Source: Pricia antarctica
GTDB lineage: Bacteria > Bacteroidota > Bacteroidia > Flavobacteriales > Flavobacteriaceae
Direction of reading: 5' to 3'
Assembly (NCBI GenBank): GCA_011050085.1
Contig: DRGL01000027.1
Location: 1-64,000, forward strand
Length of the DNA: 64,000 bases
The notes beneath the pieces were generated by a model. The model ran no database searches, had not been told where the DNA came from, and worked only from the letters and a program-made list of their open reading frames with translations. Both the position numbers and the translations under genes were made by a program. Below are positions 27,450 to 36,800 of this stretch, in pieces (position 1 is the stretch's first letter; each line of letters opens with the position of its first letter).

Positions 27450-27633
27450 GATTATAGTTTTATTTATTTCATATTATAACGGCTTAAGTACTTAAATGGT
27501 ATCTATTTACAAGGTTTTCGATAAAGGGTTATCGTTTTTAGGGTTTGGTATATAGTTGCATTTTTGTTCAGGGAAATAATTTTTAGGATATTACTTCGTT
27601 GTTCAATCGTATACGATTCTTTAATTTTACACT

Positions 27634-28266
27634 ATGGCCAAAACAATTAATGTGAGGGATAAAGTAAGGGAACATCTTTTAGAGCAGATGCAAAAGGGCA
27701 ACCTTGAGGCCGGACAGGGTATCAATTTAGCGGCACTTGCTAGAAAATTAAAGGTAAGCGTCACGCCGATTCGGGAAGCCTTAACCCAATTACAGCAATC
27801 CCATATTGTGCAGGCGGTTCCCAATCGCGGCTTTAGAATTGCCAAGGTTAATCCGGAGGAAGCCAAGAATTTGTACGAACTGGTTGCCCACCTTGAACTG
27901 TTGGCTCTTGAGGCGTCTGTATTTGATGTTATGGCAATTGACCGTTTAAAAAAACAAAGGGATATCATTGCGAAGGCCGAAAATTCTTTGGAGCGTGTAA
28001 ATGCGTACATGGAGTTTCACCGCATTTTGACCTCCAACTACAATAATTCGGTAGTCCAACAACTACTAAAGGACCTCAAAACACGAGTGTTTTTTTACGA
28101 GCGAAAGTTTATGGCGAACGATTCGTTCCATTACAATTCAAATGCTCAGCATGACGCCATAATCGCTGCAATTGAAGAGGATAATATTCCCTCTGCCTCA
28201 TTATTTTTAAAAATGAACTGGATGTTGATTCAGAGTTACATAGAAAAACAGCTCGTAGTACTTTAA
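27634..28266 (+). CDS. GntR-family transcriptional regulator, FCD type
   Basis: A 210-residue regulator. N-terminal winged helix (about 1-70: KVREHLLEQMQKGNLEAGQGINLAALARKL, VTPIREALTQLQQ) and C-terminal all-helical FCD sensor domain (about 80-205) with AYMEFHRILTS and the QHDAIIAAIEEDN segment carrying metal-binding-type residues. FCD regulators usually sense small organic acids. No obvious target is beside it: the gene is divergent from the unknown lipoprotein and followed by a short reading frame and the dehalogenase. Confidence 0.9.
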   Translation: MAKTINVRDKVREHLLEQMQKGNLEAGQGINLAALARKLKVSVTPIREALTQLQQSHIVQAVPNRGFRIAKVNPEEAKNLYELVAHLELLALEASVFDVMAIDRLKKQRDIIAKAENSLERVNAYMEFHRILTSNYNNSVVQQLLKDLKTRVFFYERKFMANDSFHYNSNAQHDAIIAAIEEDNIPSASLFLKMNWMLIQSYIEKQLVVL

Positions 28267-28475
28267 GTATTCATAACTACCATATTATGCTATCCTTTAT
28301 AACAAGGTAAACGCATCCATTTTAAGTTTTATTCCAAAATATGAAATGTCTTAAATTTACTATAAATCTGCATCTAAACACATCTGCTGATACACTTTTA
28401 CCGTATTGATTAAGTAAATTGATAAACAACAAATTTGTATACCTATCGTTTACTCTCAATTAAAAATTGATTAGT

Positions 28476-28619
28476 ATGGCCTATTTATCCCCTCAATTGG
28501 AAATTTTATCAAAAAGAAAGAAATTGGAAGAAAAATCGTTAATCCAAAAACCAAATTCATGTGGTATTTTTCAGGATTATGGAGATTTCGAAACAAAACT
28601 TACAATCTCTGAACACTAA
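28476..28619 (+). CDS. Possible small protein of 47 residues
   Basis: A short frame from ATG 28476 to TAA 28617-28619: starts MAYLSPQLEILSKRKKLEEK and ends TKLTISEH. Charged, no membrane segment or known domain. It overlaps the end of the convergent dehalogenase by four bases. Its composition is gene-like and a 5' region of about 200 bp precedes it, but there is no independent proof of translation. Confidence 0.35.
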   Translation: MAYLSPQLEILSKRKKLEEKSLIQKPNSCGIFQDYGDFETKLTISEH

Positions 28620-29290
28620 GATTGGGTAATTTCTTTAGCGATTTCCAGTACAGTTTTACCGGTTAAGTCTGGATGACTTGCTAAGGGGTATATAAACTTT
28701 CCCTCACGTGCTACAAAAGCTGTCTTCATTCCAGCTCGCTGCGCACCGACGATATCCCATCCATGGGCCGCTACTAAAAGCGTATCCTTTGGAGAAGTTT
28801 TCATTGCCTTCAAAACATAATTATACGTTTCGCTATGTGGTTTGTAGCGATTTACAATTTCAACAGAGAATACCTTTTTCATAAAACCTTTAATTCCGGC
28901 ATTTTCCAATTGTTCGTCGGCCACATCTTGATTACCATTGGTCAACGCTACCATGGTATGTCCTGTTTTTTTCAAAAGAGTCAGTGCCTCTACAACATCC
29001 GTATGCGGTGGCAAATTTTTTATATTAGATAAAATAGCACTTATTTCTGTATCCGGAATATCAATTTCAAATCTTTGTGCGACCATTCGAAAGGTGGCTG
29101 CAGCAATGGAGGAAAAGTCGGCATATTGTTCGGTAATTGTCTCAACTAAAGAATAATGTAGTAATTTACTGAACCATAAGTCAAAGGCAAAATCATTATA
29201 CAAAGCATGATTTACCTTTAATTTTAGAGGTTCTAGATTAAGTAAGGTTTCATTGACATCGAAAACGATTAATTTGGGTTTGTTCAGCAT
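28616..29290 (-). CDS. Haloacid dehalogenase type II
   Basis: A 224-residue HAD-superfamily hydrolase. Nucleophile Asp in VFDVNETLLNL (about 10), Thr in MVALTNGNQDVA and the distal DTLLVAAHGWDIVGAQRAGMKTAFV motif. This pattern is that of L-2-haloacid dehalogenases (type II), which convert 2-haloalkanoates to 2-hydroxy acids. In the canonical enzymes the acidic loop reads VAxxxWDxxGA; here AAHGWDIVGA fits. Marine algal haloorganic compounds would be a natural substrate, but this is inference. Ends nine bases after the emfourin-like gene. Confidence 0.88.
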   Translation of the reverse strand: MLNKPKLIVFDVNETLLNLEPLKLKVNHALYNDFAFDLWFSKLLHYSLVETITEQYADFSSIAAATFRMVAQRFEIDIPDTEISAILSNIKNLPPHTDVVEALTLLKKTGHTMVALTNGNQDVADEQLENAGIKGFMKKVFSVEIVNRYKPHSETYNYVLKAMKTSPKDTLLVAAHGWDIVGAQRAGMKTAFVAREGKFIYPLASHPDLTGKTVLEIAKEITQS

Positions 29291-29299
29291 AATAAATGG

Positions 29300-29566
29300 T
29301 TACTTTTTTTTAGAAACAGTAGCAATAAATTGGCGAATGGGTAACGGCAGATTTGTTTCGTCAAAGCACGCGTTATATTCTTCATTACCATCAATTAATT
29401 TAAGATGATATTGTAGCGTGTCCCTTAGATTTTGATTTTCAGGCGGTAATTTCTTTTCAAAAAGATTAAAGAGCATCCTTTTTGTTTCTTTTTGCATTTC
29501 TATAGCTCCTTCATATTCTCTAGGAATTGCTGTAAAGCCCCCTTCTATCAAAATTTCATATTTCAT
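29300..29566 (-). CDS. Emfourin-like M4 protease inhibitor
   Basis: From the ATG at 29566 the product is 88 residues, MKYEILIEGGFTAIPREYEG and onward, without a signal peptide. Opening with a strand and the (I/R)EGGF motif, it resembles emfourin (M4in), the inhibitor encoded beside protealysin in Serratia. It lies directly after the protealysin-like M4 protease gene (38 bp, same strand), which strongly supports this reading. An earlier in-frame ATG at 29584 adds six residues. The inhibitor is expected to block the protease inside the producing cell. Confidence 0.75.
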   Translation of the reverse strand: MKYEILIEGGFTAIPREYEGAIEMQKETKRMLFNLFEKKLPPENQNLRDTLQYHLKLIDGNEEYNACFDETNLPLPIRQFIATVSKKK

Positions 29567-29604
29567 ATTACTATTTTTGTGCATCTATATCTTGCCGTAA
29601 ACGT

Positions 29605-30621
29605 TCAAACCATAACCTGGGTAAGACCAACTTCCGCAAAACTATGGGTTATAGCATCAACTGAACTATCACTCACCTTACCCGCTATAGTTAGCTCCTG
29701 GGCGACCCTCAATATCGTATCCAACATATCATTAAAGTCGGCGGTCCTGAACAATGCTTTCAAAGTCTCGAACCAAATTAGTCCGCAATCATCAATCCCG
29801 ATTTCCAGGCAACTCAAATAAAAGGCTTTGTTGGGAATACCTGAATTTATATGTACCCCTTGATTATCAGACATGCCCGTATAATAATCAGCCATGTTAT
29901 CAGGTTGCGAATCGAATTCATTGGCAGTGCCGGGTGCTTTCATTGACCTGAGTGCTACTCCGGGAAAAGCCTCCGTCACAATGCTATCTCCGATGAGCCA
30001 GTCTGCTTCAGAGATATTCTGTTTCAAATATTTTTGTTTGATTATCGTTCCGAATACATCTGAAAAATGCTCGTTCAGGGCGCCGGGCTGGCTTTGATAT
30101 TCCAAATTGGATAGAAATTGGGTTACTCCATGTGCCAGTTCATGAGCTACGACATCTATCGCACTGGCAAAATTTGTAAATTCTTCACCGTCCCCGTCAC
30201 CATAGGTCATCTCGTCGCCATCCCAAAAAGCGTTGTTATAGGCCTGGCCATAGTGAATGTTTGAAATGACGTCGAGCCCATTGCCATCGATGGAATCCAG
30301 TCCGAATGTATCCTTAAAATAATCCCTTACGAAACCGGACGTTTCATAGGCCTTATTCGCCGTTTCATCTTGCGTAGGATCATCGCCTTCTTGCCTAACC
30401 AAGGCTACCCTTTGTTCGTTTTTGTTTTGTGAATCATAAATGAATCTATCACCGTTACCATCCTCAAATTCCCTAACCATAAGATTATTAAGTACGGTGC
30501 GCCGTCTTTCTAAAAAACGTTGAGAGTCGTTAAGGGCCTTTTTGCAGCTTGAATTTCCACGCTTGGCAAGTGCTTCCAAGATATATGGTGGTACGATATG
30601 GCAATAGTGTTTGGTACACAT
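29605..30621 (-). CDS. M4-family metalloprotease, protealysin-like
   Basis: From the ATG at 30621 the product is 338 residues. It starts MCTKHYCHIVPPYILEAL, the short propeptide with the PPYxL box typical of protealysin-like proteins, instead of the long thermolysin propeptide. The zinc site is HELAH (His160, Glu161, His164) with the third ligand in GALNEHFSD and catalytic His in DNQGVHINSGIPNKAFY. No signal peptide is present, so the enzyme is probably intracellular or released unconventionally. An alternative ATG at 30660 adds 13 residues. Confidence 0.92.
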   Translation of the reverse strand: MCTKHYCHIVPPYILEALAKRGNSSCKKALNDSQRFLERRRTVLNNLMVREFEDGNGDRFIYDSQNKNEQRVALVRQEGDDPTQDETANKAYETSGFVRDYFKDTFGLDSIDGNGLDVISNIHYGQAYNNAFWDGDEMTYGDGDGEEFTNFASAIDVVAHELAHGVTQFLSNLEYQSQPGALNEHFSDVFGTIIKQKYLKQNISEADWLIGDSIVTEAFPGVALRSMKAPGTANEFDSQPDNMADYYTGMSDNQGVHINSGIPNKAFYLSCLEIGIDDCGLIWFETLKALFRTADFNDMLDTILRVAQELTIAGKVSDSSVDAITHSFAEVGLTQVMV

Positions 30622-30755
30622 AGAAAAGTGGTTTTTAGTTAAAGATGTAGGGTTTGACACATCGCAGCCATACTTAGCGGACTTTGACGTAAACTAAAAT
30701 TACACTTCTTTGCCGATGAATGCCAATTTATCGGCGTTAACGCTTTGCCAAAACT

Positions 30756-30782
30756 AATAAGGCTCCCTATGGGAGCCTTATT
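30756..30782 (-). terminator. Rho-independent terminator after the giant T9SS protein gene
   Basis: Perfect 12-bp stem AATAAGGCTCCC (30756-30767) with GGGAGCCTTATT (30771-30782) around a 3-nt loop. On the minus strand the stem leads into AGTTTTGGC. The stem also works on the plus strand but no plus-strand gene reads into it. It lies 21 bp after the stop codon at 30804. Confidence 0.82.
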
Positions 30783-30803
30783 TAATATGATAATTAGGTA
30801 TAA

Positions 30804-33800
30804 TTAGCGTTGAATAATCAGCTTTTTATGATATTCATTCCCTGCTTCGTCTTCAGTACTAATAAAATATATACCTTCTGTCAAACGGGACACATCAACA
30901 ACGTAGTGGTCTCGATTTTTTACCAGTTTTGCATCCAGCGCATTCATCAACCTTCCCTGGGTATTATAAATATAAATACTTTTCAATTCGACTGCCTTAC
31001 TAAATTTCAAAGAAACTATTACCGAAGCCGGATTTGGATATATTCTAAAATCATCATCGGTCACCAAAGGTTTGCTTTGAACAGATTCATTTACAGTTAT
31101 ATCAACCGTTGCCAAATCTGTTTTACCGCCTATATCGGTGACGGTTAATGTTACCGTAAACCTTCCCGTCTTGGTAAAGGTATGAGCCACCTTATCACCG
31201 GATAGTACGGGACTACCATCCCCAAAATCCCAACTATAGTCGGTAATTCCTAAATCATCCATAGAATCACTGCCATCAAAATTGACGGTTAGTGGTGCGA
31301 AGCTTTCAGTAATATCAGTTTTTGCAATGGCTATAGGTGCATCATTGACAATGATTTCTGAAAACAAAACCTCGAAACTATGATTATCCACAACATCGGT
31401 GAAGGTATACGTATCCACAATTTGTATAGGAACGCCATCCACTAAAATCTGGCTGACATCAAATCCTACATTAGGCGTGATATCAAAGCGCTGCGATTCG
31501 TATTTAAATACATCAACGCTTCCTTTAGGCGTGAGTTCACCTCCTTCGTTGGCACTGGCCTTAATCGTATACACATTCCGTTTGGAAACCGATTCAAATA
31601 TAGCCTCGATAACATGCGGTTCAGTAACATTCTCAAATCTATACTCCGAAATATTACGTACTATGGTCCCATCGACGATAAATGCATCAAAGGCATACCC
31701 GGCATCAGCGGTGACCGTAAACGTTTGGAAACCTCCTTCAGGAACATCGATTAGGCCATTTGGTAAAATAGTCCCTCCTAAGCCAGCATCCGCTGTAATA
31801 TCATAAGTGGGAATTTTTTCAAAAATAGCATCTATCGCATGCGATTCTTTCACCTGTATGAACTGATAAAAATCGGTAACTCCTTGAGATATCCCATCAA
31901 CTATGACATCAAAAATACGATATCCGTTTTCAGGGACTATATCATAGGGTACTGAACTTCCCTCCGTAACTAAGCTCGAACCCACGGGATTTATAATTCC
32001 TCCAATCGTTGCGGTAGCTATTATCGTATGCGTAATAGGTGCGAAAGCAACTGTAATCGTATGCGCCTCTTCTACGTTTTGAAAAAGGTAATTATCCTTA
32101 ATGTCTTGCAAATTACCGTCGACCAAGATTTCAGAAATAAAATATCCAGCATCTGGGACTATAGTGAAAGCTTGTTCTGATCCTTCATCTACCTTTATCT
32201 GACCTTCTGGAGAAATTCGACCGTTGGCACCTGCTGATGCAAAAATGCTATGTACCGGTTTTGGCGATACTATAATTTCTAGGTTTTTGCTATCGGTCTG
32301 CCCGTCAGCATCCGTAACGGTTAGGCTGACGTTAAATATTCCGGCTTCTGTGAATGTGAAATTTGGGTCCGCCTCTTTCGACGTTGACACCTGAGTGTCG
32401 CCAAATTCCCATAGATACGCAACAATACCAATGTCATCGGCTGAAAGACTTCCTGTGAAAGAAACCTCCAAAGGAACTTCTCCCTGAAGTATGCTTGCAC
32501 TGGCATAGGCTACTGGTTTGCCAGAATTGTCAATTATCCAAGTAAAGTCTTTGGTAGTGGCATCCGCAACATTATTATTGTTGGTTACGGTAACCGCAAC
32601 TTGATACGGACTGCCGGCTTCGACATTGGAATCTACGCTTTCCCTGCCCGATTCCGTAGCAGCGGTCAGCTGCGCATCGGAATACGATGGGCCATCGACT
32701 TTGTACAGGGCCATTTTATCAATAGCGTGACCTGCTGAGCGTTCGGAAACTTCAAAGGTATAGGTACCCGGATTGACAATCCATACATAAATATTGTGTG
32801 CGTCGTTATCGCTGGTTCGAGCTTGCCAATCGTAAATTTCAGAACCTCCGCCACTGCGATAAATTTTAAAGTATCCGTTACTTCCATTACCCTCAGGGGT
32901 GGTTTCACTTGAAATTCGTGAACTACCTCTTGGAAATACCACATTTTCCTGTGCGCCGTTCAAATTGGCAATTAGCGTAGCTTCGTCACCGGGATTACCC
33001 TGATATCCAAAAAACCAAACATCGTCCGTATTCGGAAAGCGCAACCAATTATCGTTTGCATCCGTAGCCGATGTTCCGCTAAAGAAACTTCTCCAGTCAA
33101 ATCGGTAAACGCCGGGCGTCGCAATGGTCACTTGATATGGAATGGTTCCTCCATTTATACCATTAAAACTGTCGGTATTTGCGATAATACCGGTAACATC
33201 ATTTTTACTAGTTTCTGTCCATCCAGATACCACATCTCCTGATTCAGCCTCAATAACGACCAATCCGTTTTCTTCTAAAAATGGCCCTGCATTTTCCACT
33301 GTACCGACTGTACCGCTGATACTACCTGTTTCAGTATCAATTGCCAAGGCGGGTGGTAAACCAGTGGCGGTATAGGTGAAATCACCAGTGCTACTATCGG
33401 TTTGTATTTGTATAGATACCGCATCCCCCTCTTTGCTATATTGTGTACCTGGATTATCGAAATTAGATGATAATTCACCATTTTTTAAAATGATCTTCAG
33501 GCTAGATGCAGTACCATAATTTATGGTCAATAAGGCACTGGTATTCTGTCCGGTTTCCGATAAGGATACACTGATACCGTGAGAACTTTCAGGAGATAAA
33601 AATACGTTCTCCAATTCCCCTGACGAAATGTTATAATTTGCTACATCAACGCCACTCAAAGCCATCGACCTGATAAATATACCCGTGTTTCCGTTTGCAA
33701 CCTGTATGTTGAAGTCCCGTCTTGTACCTGACTCAATATCAACTATTTCAGGAACATTCAGTACGCTGGTAACAATAGGTGTGCCGACCGGATTGTCTTC

Positions 33801-36800
33801 GCCCAGAAACTCCATATTCTTTTGGTTACCACCGCCTTTCTTCGGTGAACCTGCTAAAACAAATACCCCGTTTCCAGAAACAATGGCCTGTGTGCCGTGT
33901 CTTTTATAATTGAGGTCCGGAAGCCTGCTCCATGATTGCGTGATGGGATCATACTGCTCAGTGATTGCTAGGGCGTCAGTGGTCAATGTACCTTCAACCA
34001 GTTCCTCATTAACTTCGCCACCTATGACCAACAGCTTAGCATTAAAATTGACAACCGCCGCCGCGGCTCTCGGCGTTGGCAAATTCTGTTCCACAGGCAG
34101 TGTACTCCACGTGCCTGTTGTGAAGCTATACACATCTACTTCGGCAATAGTTGGATTAAAGACACCACCCGCATCTCCTGATAGACGACCGCCTACCATG
34201 TACATTTTGTCACCGATGAGACCGGCATGAAAATGGTCTCTTGCCCGGGGGGCATCCGCTAAAGGTGTCCATTCTCCCGTCGCAGGATCATATTCGTCGA
34301 ACCAATTCACGTAGCCACCATTGTGCCCTTCGGTGTTACCGCCAGAAATATAGAATTTATTATCATAAACGACTAAGCCAGCCGATCCCCTTCTCCTGTT
34401 TTCAGGGATTTCAGGACCTTGAATCCACTGTTCATTTGCTGGATCAAAAGCCCAGATGTATTCTGCCGGTGTTTCTTTCGGAAAATCGTTGTCAGTAAAT
34501 GCACCAATTACCCAAATCAAACCTTGATATTCCGTAGCCTGAAAATGGTTGAACTCAACGGGCGATGAATCTGTCAATTGCGCCCAAGTGTCCGTTTTAT
34601 AGTCGTACACATCAATGGTTTTCCCATTTTCGCGACCGCCCATCAAATAGAATTTATCGCCGGCCTGCACTAACGAACACTCGTGTCGTGCCGTATAGTT
34701 TTCATTCTCTTCTTTATCCGTCCATGCTAGGTTTACTACCGACCAAGTAAAACTGATACTTTTTGTTTGCGAACCCGTTTTGGATACTGTAATTGTAACA
34801 TTATGAATGCCATTATTGTCAGGGCCACCCGTCAGCGCTACTTCATTAATTGAACCGAAAATCTGACCATTGGTAGCTTCAATATCGATACCATCGGGCT
34901 GCCCGGAAATCGCATAGCTGAAATTCTCCTGAGGGTCTCCCCCGCTTGCAGAAACGGCCAATACACTGGACTCATTTACCGAATAAAATTGATTATCGAT
35001 GGGAGCCAATACAATTATCGATGGCGTTTTCTCTACCTGTAAAATTTCAATGGCTTGAAGTACGGGATTTTCATTGCCTGTATGCTCAAAAAGTAAATTG
35101 AGCTCACCGTCGGTTACGGTTATTTCGTAGGTTAGCATCCCTGCATTAAAAATTTCTTCGCTTCCACCGAAAAGCGCAACCACGTCGATATCATCTCCCT
35201 TTAACTCGTTCTCAAGGGAAATATCGAATACTCTTGCGCCTACAGTATTGGCAGGACCATAGCCATTGCCCGTGAAAATATTTACACGGTAACTTCCATC
35301 CGCAACGGGAAACTTGAATTCCATCTCAGGTCCACTAGCAACATCGAAACGCTCTTTGGAATATAGCGAAGTAAAGGTCGCTTCGTCAATATAATCCGGT
35401 ATGGAAGTATGTCGGTTTTCAAACAAGAACGTATTTTCGTTAGCCGGAATGGTTCCGGTATTCACCGTATAATTCAATCCGCTTGCGGCACCTTGTTCTG
35501 TGTTGGCTTCCCAATTCAATTTTCCATCCGAAGCTGACACATCGGTTCCACCCGCATTGATTCTAGCAATTACGGTATAGGATGGTGCTAAATCCTGCTT
35601 TAAAACAGAGCGAAGTGGCACTATAAAAGGTGAATTATCACCCGTATGTTCTATCACTAAATCCGCCGTTTTTGTACCGGCATCGTCGTTAGGATAAAAG
35701 TTCAAAGGTAAAGTTTTCTCTGCGCTCGGCCCAATGGTTAGGGGTAGTGCCGTACTATTATCAAAAAGCGCGGCATTTGTTCCGCTAACGAAAATGTTCG
35801 TGATTTGAATCGCCCCAGTAGCCGGACCACCAACATTTGTCAAGGTTGGTATCAATTGCACTTGACCAGAATTGGTCTTCAATACGCCAAAATCCAATGG
35901 ATTCTCGGAAAGGACCAAGTTGGCAGCACCATCCTCGGTCACTTTTAAAAAGTCCCAAGTTGCCGTGAATTCCTTGCCGGTAGCGCCGGAGGTCGAAATT
36001 AATCCCACTGCCATTCCCTGATCATCCGAAGCATCTAAAAGAGAAATAGGAAGCGTCACCGGAGTACCTAAGGCAATTACATTTTCACCACCATCTATTG
36101 AGTAGTATGGCTGTGCCGAATTGGTACCGGGATTGATACTGATATAGATATCGACAGAAGGAACTGAAGTAATATTCAAGACGTCATAGGTTTGAATACT
36201 TACATCTGTACTACCGTCTTCCCGAACCACTTCAAATCCAAAGATATCGTCAGTATTTGAAATTCCCTCGGTAAGGGCAACCTTAAGGTAATGGTCTTGA
36301 TCACCATTTCCTATAAACATACCATACGAAAGTCCGCTTACCGGGGTAATCCCTGCAAAAGGAGTTTCTATTTTTGTGTGTGCAGTAAAAGCGGCGGAAT
36401 TGATATCAACATTTACCCCAACTTGAAAGGCATTCTGTTGCGTGTTCAATGCGCCCCTTGCATCACCACTGCTGACGGCATCAACAGTAGCTTTACCTCC
36501 TGCACCCCCGAACGTAAGATTGTTTTCGTCATACTGCTCTAGATAGTCCGTAGTACCGCTTGGATTAAGCATCAAACCGGTAAAGCCAAGCCCGTAAAAT
36601 CCGGTACCTGGGTCATTGTTCCAAAATGGATATACTATGGGAAGGTTGGTTGTAGTTCCGTTGTTGGAATCTATGGCGAATACATCCGACACATCAGCGA
36701 TGCCGTCGTTATCATCATCAGGGTCAAGTAAATCGGATATGAAGTCGGAATCATTATCGGCCGGTTTACTGCCGCCAGAACAGATATCGGTACCATTGGC

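Noticed and set aside
31320-32250. Tandem repeats that could suggest a repeat array or CRISPR
   Set aside because: They are coding repeats of about 75 residues in the giant protein, diverged at DNA level, with no short identical repeats and spacers.
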